This document shows, in pieces, positions 19,608-29,444 of a stretch of DNA of 64,000 bases (the first letter of the stretch is position 1; every line of letters begins with the position of its first letter). The notes under the pieces were generated by a model. That model searched no databases and was not told the DNA's origin. It worked only from the letters and a program-made list of their open reading frames with translations. The stretch is from an uncultured Gammaproteobacteria bacterium (lineage in GTDB: Bacteria > Pseudomonadota > Gammaproteobacteria > PS1 > Pseudothioglobaceae), in contig CABXNH010000002.1 in NCBI GenBank assembly GCA_902513495.1, positions 1 to 64,000 of the forward strand, given 5' to 3'. A program made the position numbers and the translations under genes.

Positions 19608-21611
19608 ATGAATTTTGATCAAAATTTAATAGCGCCTGGACTTGGTGTTTTAGGCTTGTTTATCGTAGTAGTTATTTATCAGTGGATAACAAAACAAGAC
19701 GGTGGCAGCGGCGCCGTTAAAAAAATTGGTGAGCAAATTCATATTGGTGCGATTGTTTTTATGAAGCGTGAATATAAAATGCTTAGTATCTTTGCATTAG
19801 TTCTTTTAGTTCTTCTTTATGTTTTTCTTGGTGCAGCCAGCGCCTTGTGCTTCCTTGTTGGAGCTGTAACCTCTGCAACTGCAGGATATATAGGCATGAA
19901 TACAGCGACTATTGCTAACGTTAGGACTGCACAGGCAGCTCATGATAATGGAAGTGCCTCTGCTTTAACTGTGGCATTCTTTGGTGGTTCGGTTATGGGT
20001 TTATCTGTTGCTGCTCTAGGGCTTTTAGGGCTGGGTGGTTTGTATTACTTTTTTGGAGCGGAGCACTCTGAAGCGCTTCATGGTTTTGCGATGGGCGGCT
20101 CAGTTGTAGCATTATTCTCTCGTGTTGGTGGTGGAATTTTTACTAAGAGTGCTGATGTTGGCGCTGATCTTGTTGGAAAACTAGAAGCTGGCATCCCTGA
20201 GGATGACCCTCGTAACCCTGCAGTTATTGCTGACAATGTGGGTGACAATGTTGGCGATATAGCGGGTATGGGTTCAGATATCTTTGAGTCATACTGTGGC
20301 TCAATGATTGCTACTATTGCAATTGCATCAACTCTTTCAGCTATGGCACTAGACATGTTGGGTGGAAATAGGAGTGAGTTAATGTTCTTGCCTCTTGCGT
20401 TAGCATCGCTTGGCCTCGTTTGCTCAGTGATTGGAATCATATTTGTTAAACTTTCTTCCAATAAATCTCCTGAATCAGCCCTGAGAATGGGAACTATCGG
20501 CTCAGCTTTATTATTCATCGTTACTTCATTCTTTCTAATCAACTCTTTAGAAGTTTCAAATAATATTTGGGCAGCTGTCTTGATGGGAAGTATTGGTGGA
20601 ATTATCATTGGACTTGTAACTGAGTACTACACTGCTGGAAAACCAATCAGAGATATTGCAGAATCAGGAAAGACTGGAGCTGCTACAGTTATGATTAAAG
20701 GTTTAGCTGTTGGTATGCAGTCAGTGGTCATTCCAATCCTAATGATTTGTGTCATTATTTACGTTTCTAATCTTTTTGTTGGACTATATGGAGTAGGTAT
20801 TGCGGCTATTGGAATGCTTGCAACTGTTGGCATGACTATGGCAATTGATGCTTATGGACCAATCGCAGACAATGCTGGTGGTATTGCTGAGATGGCTGGT
20901 CTTGGTGAAGATACTCGAAAAATTACTGACTCTCTTGATGAGCTTGGTAATACGACTGCGGCAATTGGAAAAGGTTTTGCAATTGGTGCAGCCGCCCTTG
21001 CAGCCCTTGCAATTATCACAGCGTACACTGAAACTGTTAGTTCAAACAAAGCTGACTTTTTGCTTCAACTGAATAGTGCCGAAGTGTTAATTGGTTTATT
21101 TATTGGTGGAACCATTCCATTTTTAATTGCTTCTCTTACAATGACTGCAGTTGGTGATGCTGCTTTTGAGATGATTAAAGAGGTGAGAAGGCAGTTTAAA
21201 GAGATTAAAGGTCTGCTTGAAGGTAAAGCTGAGCCTGATACTGCTAAATGTGTCGATATTGCTACGACTGCTGCACTTAAAAAAATGATTCTTCCAGGTG
21301 TGATAGCTGTTGCAGCTCCAGTTTTAGTTGGCTTCTTAATTAGCCCAGAGGCACTTGGTGGCATGCTTGGTGGCGCCCTTCTTGGCTGTGTACTAATGGC
21401 TCTTATGATGGCTAATGCTGGTGGCGCTTGGGATAATGCTAAAAAGCACGTTGAAAAAGGTAACTTTGGCGGCAAAGGTACTGAAGTTCACACAGCAACA
21501 GTTGTGGGTGATACGGTTGGTGACCCGTTCAAGGACACTTCTGGCCCATCAATGAATATCCTTATCAATGTGATGGCAATTGTTAGTTTAGTTATTGCAC
21601 CGTTACTATAA
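19608..21611 (+). CDS. hppA: Membrane-bound ion-translocating pyrophosphatase, K+-dependent type
   Basis: [88 protein letters not shown]. Confidence 0.97.
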   Translation: MNFDQNLIAPGLGVLGLFIVVVIYQWITKQDGGSGAVKKIGEQIHIGAIVFMKREYKMLSIFALVLLVLLYVFLGAASALCFLVGAVTSATAGYIGMNTATIANVRTAQAAHDNGSASALTVAFFGGSVMGLSVAALGLLGLGGLYYFFGAEHSEALHGFAMGGSVVALFSRVGGGIFTKSADVGADLVGKLEAGIPEDDPRNPAVIADNVGDNVGDIAGMGSDIFESYCGSMIATIAIASTLSAMALDMLGGNRSELMFLPLALASLGLVCSVIGIIFVKLSSNKSPESALRMGTIGSALLFIVTSFFLINSLEVSNNIWAAVLMGSIGGIIIGLVTEYYTAGKPIRDIAESGKTGAATVMIKGLAVGMQSVVIPILMICVIIYVSNLFVGLYGVGIAAIGMLATVGMTMAIDAYGPIADNAGGIAEMAGLGEDTRKITDSLDELGNTTAAIGKGFAIGAAALAALAIITAYTETVSSNKADFLLQLNSAEVLIGLFIGGTIPFLIASLTMTAVGDAAFEMIKEVRRQFKEIKGLLEGKAEPDTAKCVDIATTAALKKMILPGVIAVAAPVLVGFLISPEALGGMLGGALLGCVLMALMMANAGGAWDNAKKHVEKGNFGGKGTEVHTATVVGDTVGDPFKDTSGPSMNILINVMAIVSLVIAPLL

Positions 21612-21621
21612 GAAATAATTT

Positions 21622-21644
21622 CAGCCTCACTCAATGTGGGGCTG
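21622..21644. terminator. Hairpin between convergent hppA and trkH, probable bidirectional terminator
   Basis: CAGCCTCAC-tcaat-GTGGGGCTG, 9-bp stem with one wobble, in a 44-nt convergent gap. Confidence 0.6.
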
Positions 21645-21655
21645 ATAATCCTTCT

Positions 21656-23107
21656 TTATTGTCTCCAGAATGCTTTGTGGAAAATGGCAATAATTGTTAA
21701 AACTTCAAGTCTTCCAACAAGCATTGAAAAACTTAAAATCCACTTAGCAGTCTCGCCGAGGGAACCATAGTTTTGTGCAACTTCACCTAATCCTGGACCA
21801 AGGTTATTCATTGTCGCAGCTGTTGCTGAATAGGCTGTAACCTGATCTAAACCAGCGAACATCAGTAACATCAAAATAAGGAAAAAAGTAATCGCATAAA
21901 GTGAAAAGAAGCCAAGCACAGAAACTAGAGCCTTTTCATTAATACTTGCACCATTTAATTTGACACTTACCTGAGCATTCGGGCGAATAAACTTATGTAT
22001 CTCTTTCATTCCTAGTCTGAACATTACCAGGATTCGAATAACTTTAATCCCTCCACCAGTTGAGCCAACACAGGCGCCAATAAAGCTCATCATGATAAGA
22101 AAAACAGGAATGGCTGCTGGCCAACTACTATAGTTTTGGGAGGTAAATCCAGTCGTAGTAGCTATAGAAATTGTATGAAATAAACTATGTCTTATAGTTT
22201 CAATTGAAGAGCTATACTCAGAGTTTATACCGAGAGCAATAATAACAATAACTGATGAAACAACAAGCACCATTGCATATGTCTTGAATTCAGAGTCTTT
22301 AATATAATCTATCAATGACTTATTGTTCCAAGCGAGAAAGTGCAACGAGAAGTTTATGCCTGCTAAAAACATAAAAAATATGGCAACCATTTCTATTGAA
22401 ATCGAATTAAAGTAACCAATAGAGGTATCATGAGTTGAAAATCCACCAATAGCGACAGTGGAAAAACTATGACTAACAGCATCAAAAATACTCATGCCTG
22501 ACACAAAGTATCCGAGTGCACACAAAACTGTCAATGAAACATAAATTTTCCAAAGTGCAATTGCTGTATTTTTAAGTTTGGGTGTGAGCCTATCTTTTGC
22601 GATACCACTTGATTCTGCATGATAGAGTTCCATTCCACCAACGCCTAGTAAAGGCAATACTGCAATTGCTAAAACAATAATTCCCATTCCGCCAAGCCAC
22701 TGAAGTTGTTGTCTATAAAACAAAATACTTTTAGGTAAATCATCCAGTTGACTCAATACAGTTGCTCCTGTTGTTGTTAGTCCAGACATGGATTCAAAAA
22801 ATGCCTCAGAAAAGGAAAGATTACTAATAGAGTCAGTAATTAATAATGGAAGAGTTCCAAAGAGAGATAACACAATCCAAAAGCACACTACGATTAAAAC
22901 ACCCTCTCTAAGCCTAAAATCTTTTTTGGTGTCTTTGAAAGGCCACCAAAGAATCAAACCACCCAAAACGGTTAAAACGAATGACAACAGGAAAGAAAAA
23001 TACTCACCTTCAGCATAAATTAAATCGACAATGATTGGGGGTACTTGCGCAAAGCTAAAGACCATTAAAAGAAGACCAATAGTTTTAGCAACAATACTTA
23101 ACTGCAT
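21656..23107 (-). CDS. trkH: Trk potassium uptake membrane subunit TrkH
   Basis: SGLTTTGATVL, TVAIGGFSTHD, ATTTGFTSQNY, GACVGSTGGGIKVIR selectivity-filter repeats. Confidence 0.95.
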   Translation of the reverse strand: MQLSIVAKTIGLLLMVFSFAQVPPIIVDLIYAEGEYFSFLLSFVLTVLGGLILWWPFKDTKKDFRLREGVLIVVCFWIVLSLFGTLPLLITDSISNLSFSEAFFESMSGLTTTGATVLSQLDDLPKSILFYRQQLQWLGGMGIIVLAIAVLPLLGVGGMELYHAESSGIAKDRLTPKLKNTAIALWKIYVSLTVLCALGYFVSGMSIFDAVSHSFSTVAIGGFSTHDTSIGYFNSISIEMVAIFFMFLAGINFSLHFLAWNNKSLIDYIKDSEFKTYAMVLVVSSVIVIIALGINSEYSSSIETIRHSLFHTISIATTTGFTSQNYSSWPAAIPVFLIMMSFIGACVGSTGGGIKVIRILVMFRLGMKEIHKFIRPNAQVSVKLNGASINEKALVSVLGFFSLYAITFFLILMLLMFAGLDQVTAYSATAATMNNLGPGLGEVAQNYGSLGETAKWILSFSMLVGRLEVLTIIAIFHKAFWRQ

Positions 23108-23142
23108 TTAGTTTTCACCTATAAAGTATACACACTGAAAAA

Positions 23143-24516
23143 TTACTGCTCATTCTCTAAGAAGAGAGTCTCAACCTCATGAATCTTTCGAACATCCATT
23201 AACACCATTAATATATGGTCTCCTGATTCAATAACTAATTTTTTAGAGCCCATTAAGAGTTCATTATCTCTGACCACAGCACCGACAACAACACCTTCTG
23301 GCAGTGGTAAATCTTTAATTTTTACTCCTATAACTTCTGAAGTTTTTTCGTCACCATGAACTACAATTTCAATTGCCTCTGACTTGCCATGCTGCAGTGA
23401 ATGAACCTTCATGCAGTCACCCTTTCTTAGGTGAGATAAGATACCACTAACTGTAATTTGGTCTGGCGATACAATAATATCTACATCTCCACTTTGTTCT
23501 GCAAGAGCAGCATAAACATCTCTTTTAACTAGAGCAATCGTTTTGTGAGCGCCAAGACGCTTTGCAAGAATCGAGACTATTACATTAACCTCATCTGAGT
23601 CAGTCAATGCTAAAAATAAATCAGTATTTTCAATACCCTCTTCTTTAAGCAAATCTTCATCTGAGGCATTTCCTTGCAGGACAAGAGTGTTATTTAGTTT
23701 TTCGCTTAAATATTTAGCTCTCTCTTCTCCAAGCTCAATGATTCTTATATTGTGGGTATCTTCAAGAAGTTTAGCTACATTGAGCCCAATACTTCCACCA
23801 CCTGCAATAAATATTTTTTGATAGGTATTTTCTGCCCTTCTGAACTCTTTGAGAGCTCTCGAAATATGATTTTTTTTCGCAAGAAAGTAAACTTGGTCGC
23901 CTTCTCTAATGACAGTATCACTTTGAGCAAGGATTGCTCTTTCATTTCTAAAAAGACTAACGATACGTATTTTGACATCAGGCATATGCTCATGGAGCTC
24001 CTTAATGGGTCTATTGACAATCGGCGTACCAATAAAGGCGCGCGTTTCTACCAATTGAACTAAGCCATTCTCAAAGTCAAAAACCTGCGAAGCTCCAGGC
24101 TCTTCAACAATACCTTGAATGTAATCTGTAATTAGATTCTCAGGTGTAATTAAGAAATCAATTGGCAGAGCATCATTAGTAAATATTTCAGGCCTTAGAA
24201 GATACTCAGTGGTTCTGATCCTTGCAATTTTTTTCTTAACGTTATAGAGGGTGTGCGCCATTCTACAAGCAACCATGTTTCTCTCATCAGAATTCATTAC
24301 AGCAATGACTACATCCATTGATTTAATACCCGCCTTTTCAAGAATGCTCGGGTATGCGCCATAACCATTAACAGTTTTAATATCCAAGTGTCTCTGCAAA
24401 GGAGTCAACATTTCTTCCTTTTGATCAACGATAGTAATATCATTATCATCGTCTAAACAAAGATATTTAGCTAACGTTGAACCAACTTGGCCAGCACCAA
24501 GGATTAATATCTTCAT
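23143..24516 (-). CDS. trkA: Trk potassium uptake regulatory subunit TrkA
   Basis: MKILILGAGQVGSTLAKYL; second Rossmann unit IFIAGGGSIGLNVAKLLE; two TrkA-C-type regions. Confidence 0.96.
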   Translation of the reverse strand: MKILILGAGQVGSTLAKYLCLDDDNDITIVDQKEEMLTPLQRHLDIKTVNGYGAYPSILEKAGIKSMDVVIAVMNSDERNMVACRMAHTLYNVKKKIARIRTTEYLLRPEIFTNDALPIDFLITPENLITDYIQGIVEEPGASQVFDFENGLVQLVETRAFIGTPIVNRPIKELHEHMPDVKIRIVSLFRNERAILAQSDTVIREGDQVYFLAKKNHISRALKEFRRAENTYQKIFIAGGGSIGLNVAKLLEDTHNIRIIELGEERAKYLSEKLNNTLVLQGNASDEDLLKEEGIENTDLFLALTDSDEVNVIVSILAKRLGAHKTIALVKRDVYAALAEQSGDVDIIVSPDQITVSGILSHLRKGDCMKVHSLQHGKSEAIEIVVHGDEKTSEVIGVKIKDLPLPEGVVVGAVVRDNELLMGSKKLVIESGDHILMVLMDVRKIHEVETLFLENEQ

Positions 24517-25088
24517 TTTTTATCAATTCCTAAATCTTTAAGCTTTCTGTAGAGCGTTGTTCGCTCTAAGCCAGCAATTTCAGCAACCACAGCAATATTA
24601 TTATCATTAGAAGATAAATGATGAAGTAGGTACTGACTTTCAAAAATATTCCTTGCCTCTTTTAGTTTCAAAGAGAAGTCGATACCGCTAACATGCTGAA
24701 CAGCTTGCGCTGGCTCTTCACGCGTCATGATATTTCTTAATATTGGTAAAAAGTCATGAAGCGGCTTTTTTAGAAAATCAACAGCACCTAACTTCATTGC
24801 TCTCACTATATCACTGGGCTCTGCATGACCTGACATCATAACTATAGGGGTATCAAAACCCTCAGAATGCCATTCAGACAGTAAGGAAATTCCATCTTGT
24901 CCTGGCATCCAAACATCCATTAGAATTAAGTCAAAATCATTCGCTGCAATGACTGCTTTGGCTTCAGCAGCACTTCTCGCTAGCATTGTTGAATAACTAA
25001 CATCTTCAAGGATGTCCTTTAAGATTTCAGTATTGTCCCTCTCATCATCGATGATCAAAATTTTTCCGAATGTAGAATCTTCTTTCAT
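24513..25088 (-). CDS. NtrX-like response regulator consisting of REC plus Fis-type HTH only
   Basis: ILIIDDERDNTEILKDIL, LILMDVWMPGQDGISLL, C-terminal HTH AVVAEIAGLERTTLYRKLKDLGI; 191 aa with no AAA+ motifs. Confidence 0.9.
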   Translation of the reverse strand: MKEDSTFGKILIIDDERDNTEILKDILEDVSYSTMLARSAAEAKAVIAANDFDLILMDVWMPGQDGISLLSEWHSEGFDTPIVMMSGHAEPSDIVRAMKLGAVDFLKKPLHDFLPILRNIMTREEPAQAVQHVSGIDFSLKLKEARNIFESQYLLHHLSSNDNNIAVVAEIAGLERTTLYRKLKDLGIDKK

Positions 25089-27163
25089 TTCGTCCCCTTA
25101 GAATTCTCAATTATACTTAATTCAATAGTTACTCTTGCACCATGAGGTTTTACATTACTTGCATATATTTGGCCATCATGCTGCTCTATAATATTTTGTA
25201 CTATCGCAAGACCTAATCCACCACTCTTTTCCTTTGTGGTTATATAAGGTTCAAAAACTTGGTCAATGATATCTTTTGGAAAGCCTTTGCCATCATCTGT
25301 AATTGTTAATTGAACTAAACCTTCTTTTTCCTTAAAAGCTGATTTAATATTAATATTTAATTTTGTTTTTTCTTGCTTGGCTTCTGTGGCATTTTTAATG
25401 AGGTTAATTAGAACTCTTGAGAAAGCATCTTGATCTAACTTAAGCTTTGGCAAGTCTCCACTTAAATCAAGATTTACTCTAACTCCATCATGGTTATCAT
25501 AAAGAGAGACTGATTTATTGATAAGGGTATTTAATGATGTTAAAGTCTTTTGAATTTCAGGCGTATTAGCGTAATTTGCAAAAGCGCTAACCATTGAGTC
25601 CATTGATGCAACTTGGTCAATAATAGTTTGCGTCGTTTTATCAATAATAGCGGAATCTTTTTTTTCAAGTTTTTCTAAAAAAAGATTTCTAAGTCTTTGT
25701 GCTGACAGTAGAATAGGAGTCAATGGGTTTTTAATTTCATGGGCCATTCGAACTGCAACCTCTCCCCAAGCAGCCTTCTTTTGAGCCCTACTAAGTTTTG
25801 AAATATCATTAATGATAATGACATAACCGAGTGATCTATTTTCAATATCAAGAACGGAACCCTGACAGTACAGAAGTCGAACTCTATCATTCAGTGCCAA
25901 CTCAATCTCATGACTCCACTCCATGGAGTCAATCTTTATCTGATCTTCTATGTAGGAAAAAAGTGGATTCAGATTAGGGTATGCATCGACAATAACATCG
26001 TAAGATTGTCCATTAAATATTGACTCATCATCAATCTGAAGCATCTTCCCCACAACTGGATTAATGAGCTGTATTTTCTTATCCTTATTAAGCGCAATAA
26101 CACCGAAAGAATATTTAAGAATCGTTTCAAGATAAAGGTTATGAGTATCAAGCCCTTCCCTAGAGAGTTTTATTCGCTTACTCATTTCATTAAAATGACC
26201 TATTAAATCATGCATATCCCTGTGCTTAGGGTCTTGCTCAATTTCAACATCATAGTTACCTGATGAAATCTCTCTTGTAGCTATCGACAAATTATGCATT
26301 GGTTTCATAAGCTGATCAATCATCCTAAGAACAACCAATAGAGCACTTAAAACTGATAATAAGATCGTTGAGGTAAAGTCAATCATAAACCGGGTTTTGA
26401 TAATAGACGAGTTCAATGATAACTCTGCATCTTTTGCAGCATCTCGAAAACGTGTCATTCTTGAAGTTAAGCTGTCAATACTGATGTCTGGAGAAAAATG
26501 AGCAGTTAAAGTAAACTCATCCGTTGAGGCTGTATAGCCATCCCTCATACAGTTTATCTCAGCGAGCTTACTAGAAGCTACAAGATTCATTACATTATCA
26601 TATAATTCTAAATCACATGCCCATAAGTCACTGGTAAGAAGATTTAAGACAGTTTGCATTTTTTCAGCTGAAGCCCTTGGAGCATCAAAATAGTTAATTA
26701 ATTTCCCAATATTACGCGTTCGATCTTCATAATATTTAATCGCAACATTATTGGTATTTCTATAAAGCTCATCTACTTCTCCACCAACTTTCAAATTAAA
26801 CTCATCAAACTGACTCTCTGCAATTTGAAGATTATCTCTAATTGATCCAAATGAAAAAAGATAAAAAGAGAGAACTGGGAGCAAAACGAGAACTGGAACA
26901 ATCTTAATAAAAGACCAGGTAAACCTAGAGCCTATGACGCCCTTTTGCGTATTTTGTTTTAGTTTTTTCATTGAGAGCGCAATGTAATAGATTGCCACCA
27001 AACTCATCAATACGTTAAATCCAACCAGAAGTAAATACCATTTATCAATCAGCTCAGCATTTAAGCCAAGATAAAACATCCCAAAAAATGAAATTAAGAA
27101 AACGCCTATCCAAAATAAAGCGCGAGGAGCCTCTCTTATAGAAAAAGCCTGATTAAGCAACAT
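25085..27163 (-). CDS. NtrY-like membrane sensor histidine kinase (TM-HAMP-PAS-HisKA-HATPase)
   Basis: VAVRMAHEIKNPLTPILLSAQRLR H-box, N-box LINLIKNATEAKQ, G-box GGLGLAIVQNIIEQHDG. Confidence 0.93.
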   Translation of the reverse strand: MLLNQAFSIREAPRALFWIGVFLISFFGMFYLGLNAELIDKWYLLLVGFNVLMSLVAIYYIALSMKKLKQNTQKGVIGSRFTWSFIKIVPVLVLLPVLSFYLFSFGSIRDNLQIAESQFDEFNLKVGGEVDELYRNTNNVAIKYYEDRTRNIGKLINYFDAPRASAEKMQTVLNLLTSDLWACDLELYDNVMNLVASSKLAEINCMRDGYTASTDEFTLTAHFSPDISIDSLTSRMTRFRDAAKDAELSLNSSIIKTRFMIDFTSTILLSVLSALLVVLRMIDQLMKPMHNLSIATREISSGNYDVEIEQDPKHRDMHDLIGHFNEMSKRIKLSREGLDTHNLYLETILKYSFGVIALNKDKKIQLINPVVGKMLQIDDESIFNGQSYDVIVDAYPNLNPLFSYIEDQIKIDSMEWSHEIELALNDRVRLLYCQGSVLDIENRSLGYVIIINDISKLSRAQKKAAWGEVAVRMAHEIKNPLTPILLSAQRLRNLFLEKLEKKDSAIIDKTTQTIIDQVASMDSMVSAFANYANTPEIQKTLTSLNTLINKSVSLYDNHDGVRVNLDLSGDLPKLKLDQDAFSRVLINLIKNATEAKQEKTKLNINIKSAFKEKEGLVQLTITDDGKGFPKDIIDQVFEPYITTKEKSGGLGLAIVQNIIEQHDGQIYASNVKPHGARVTIELSIIENSKGTK

Positions 27164-27207
27164 AAATTTTGTTAACCAATTAATAAAGTCATTTGATTAT
27201 CTCATAA

Positions 27208-28287
27208 ATGAAATATTACTATCACAACTTGTTGATAAAATACAACAACACATTAAACACAACTGTTTTGATAAAAAACGACAAACAACTAGAAAAATAT
27301 GTAGAAGTCATTAAGAATGATATTGTCCTTGGAATAGACACTGAATTTAGGCGGGTTAACTCTTATTTTCCTGAGTTGTGTTTAATTCAGATTGCATCGA
27401 AATATCAATTAGAATGCGTAGATGTTCTTTCAATAAGTAATCTGAAGCCACTATTTGATAAGCTCTATGATGGCAAAACATTATGGGTTATTCATTCTTC
27501 AAGGCAAGATATTGAAGCGCTATACTATTTATCAGATAGAATTCCAAACCTACTCTTCGACACACAAATTGGGGCATCGTTCCTAAATTATCCGCTACAA
27601 GTTTCTTATCAGAGCCTTACAGAGAAACTTCAAAATGTATTTTTAGATAAAAAATATACTCGCTTTGATTGGAGAATACGCCCTCTTCCTAATGCCGTTT
27701 TGCAATATGCATTGGACGATGTAAAGTACTTATTGCCAAATTATAACACTCTAACTAAAGAACTAAAAAACAAAGGAAAACTTGATTGGGCTGAAGAAGA
27801 AGTTGAGTTATTATTAAATAAGGATACTTATAAGCCAAACTTTAGAAAGATTTTAAAAAAAACAAAAGGTATCTCAAAGATTTCGCATCAAAACCAAGAA
27901 AATGCATTTCGATTAATTCTTTGGCGCGAATCCGCAGCGCAACAGAAAAATAAACCTCGAAGATGGATTATGTCTGACGAAGCATTGATAGCTTATGCTG
28001 ATGGCACAAGGAAACTTTCAAACAATCAAAATATACTTTTTGAGAAGTTTATAAGAAAAACCAAATTAAAAGTTAGGCCTAAAGAGGCACTAGTCGTTCA
28101 AAAACCTCTTTCAGAGACTGAAAAACTATTAATAAACCAGCTAAAAGAAAAAATTAATCACCTGTCTCTCAAATATGCTATTCCTTCTGAACTTATATGC
28201 TCTTCAAAAAACCTTGTGAAGTTTATGAGGGGAGATAATACTTTATCGATCAATAGGGGCTGGCGCTCAAAAATATTTAAAATATAG
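27208..28287 (+). CDS. rnd: Ribonuclease D
   Basis: LGIDTEFRRVNSYFPELCLIQIA DEDD motif, HRDC-like C-terminal part; true start may be downstream of the tracked one. Confidence 0.88.
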   Translation: MKYYYHNLLIKYNNTLNTTVLIKNDKQLEKYVEVIKNDIVLGIDTEFRRVNSYFPELCLIQIASKYQLECVDVLSISNLKPLFDKLYDGKTLWVIHSSRQDIEALYYLSDRIPNLLFDTQIGASFLNYPLQVSYQSLTEKLQNVFLDKKYTRFDWRIRPLPNAVLQYALDDVKYLLPNYNTLTKELKNKGKLDWAEEEVELLLNKDTYKPNFRKILKKTKGISKISHQNQENAFRLILWRESAAQQKNKPRRWIMSDEALIAYADGTRKLSNNQNILFEKFIRKTKLKVRPKEALVVQKPLSETEKLLINQLKEKINHLSLKYAIPSELICSSKNLVKFMRGDNTLSINRGWRSKIFKI

Positions 28288-28312
28288 TTTATGTTATATT
28301 GAACTCAATAAT

Positions 28313-28891
28313 ATTATTAAAACAAATACCTTTAAAATTATTTCAGGAGACCTTAAGGGAAGAAAATTCTTTTTTCCAGACTCAGATGGGTTGCGCCCTA
28401 CTTCAGGAAAAACAAGAGAAACGCTCTTTAATTGGCTTCAGTTTGATATTGCTGGAAAAACTGTCCTTGATCCTTTTTCCGGGAGTGGCGCCTTAAGTCT
28501 TGAGGCAATTTCAAGAGGTGCAAAAAAAACAATCTTAATAGAAAAAAATAATAAAGTATTCAAGAGCCTTAAATCAAATCTTAAAATCATAGACTCAACT
28601 AAATTTGAACTCATCAACAAGGATTCGCTTGAATACCTTAATAAACTTGAACACAATGCTTTTGATTATGTCTTTCTAGATCCGCCATTCAAACAGCAAA
28701 TACTACCTTTGACACTTGCTTTGCTCTCTGAAAGAAAGCTTATTAATTCAAATAGTAAAATTTTTATTGAATCAGAATTTATGTTAACAGAAGAATTCTT
28801 AAATAATATTTGTGGATTTGAATGTAAAATTGAAAAAGAGAAAAAGTCAGGCAATGTTTATTTTTGTTTGATAAGTTTAGGAGTCTTATGA
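28313..28891 (+). CDS. rsmD: 16S rRNA (guanine(966)-N(2))-methyltransferase RsmD; start uncertain, no canonical start codon
   Basis: KIISGDLKGRKFFFPDSDGLRPTSGKTRETLFNWL, DPFSGSGALSLEAISRGA, FDYVFLDPPF; frame is open upstream of the tracked TTG at 28391. Confidence 0.85.
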   Translation: MIKTNTFKIISGDLKGRKFFFPDSDGLRPTSGKTRETLFNWLQFDIAGKTVLDPFSGSGALSLEAISRGAKKTILIEKNNKVFKSLKSNLKIIDSTKFELINKDSLEYLNKLEHNAFDYVFLDPPFKQQILPLTLALLSERKLINSNSKIFIESEFMLTEEFLNNICGFECKIEKEKKSGNVYFCLISLGVL

Positions 28892-29370
28892 AAAACATTG
28901 CTATTTATCCTGGATCCTTTGATCCCATTACTAATGGCCATATTGATCTAATAAAAAGAGCCTCTAAACTATTTGATGAAGTTATTATCGCAATAACTCA
29001 AAATGCTAATAAATTAAGTTTTTTATCAATCGAACAAAGAATAAGCGCCGCTGAAACCTCTATTAGTTCTCTCAAAAATACTAAAGTACTTAGTTTTAAC
29101 TCACTTCTTGTTGACTTCGCAAGTGAGCACAATGCTCAAATAATTATAAGAGGTTTGAGGGCTGTTTCTGATTTCGAATATGAGTTTCAGTTAAGCGGAA
29201 TGAATAAGCGTCTTAATCCTGAAATTGAAACTCTCTTTATGACTCCCTCTGAAGAATTCGCTAATATTTCCTCATCTTTAGTTCGTGAAATTCTCTCTTT
29301 AGGTGGTGATGTAAGCCTATTTGTTCCAAGTCAGGTTAAAAAAATACTTTTAGATACAGTTCAAAAATAA
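28888..29370 (+). CDS. coaD: Phosphopantetheine adenylyltransferase
   Basis: MKNIAIYPGSFDPITNGHIDLIKRA, IIRGLRAVSDFEYEFQLSGMN; ATGA overlap with rsmD. Confidence 0.96.
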   Translation: MKNIAIYPGSFDPITNGHIDLIKRASKLFDEVIIAITQNANKLSFLSIEQRISAAETSISSLKNTKVLSFNSLLVDFASEHNAQIIIRGLRAVSDFEYEFQLSGMNKRLNPEIETLFMTPSEEFANISSSLVREILSLGGDVSLFVPSQVKKILLDTVQK

Positions 29371-29382
29371 TTTCAAATACAC

Positions 29383-29411
29383 CTTGAAATAAGATTTTGT
29401 ATCCCTAAATA
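29383..29411 (+). promoter_or_regulatory. Sigma-32 (heat-shock)-type promoter upstream of dnaK
   Basis: CTTGAAA - 13 nt - CCCTAAATA, close to CTTGAAA-N13-CCCCATNTA, 34 nt upstream of the dnaK ATG. Confidence 0.75.
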
Positions 29412-29444
29412 GGGTTTATACAAAAAATACAAGGAGTAAAAGAA

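Noticed and set aside
20078-20608. Minus-strand 176-aa ORF within hppA
   Set aside because: Shadow ORF opposite a strongly conserved hppA; composition is typical of antisense frames. The same applies to 20852-21049 and 21065-21475.
28299-28496. 65-aa ORF upstream of and overlapping rsmD
   Set aside because: Wrong frame relative to the RsmD homology; no recognisable domain.
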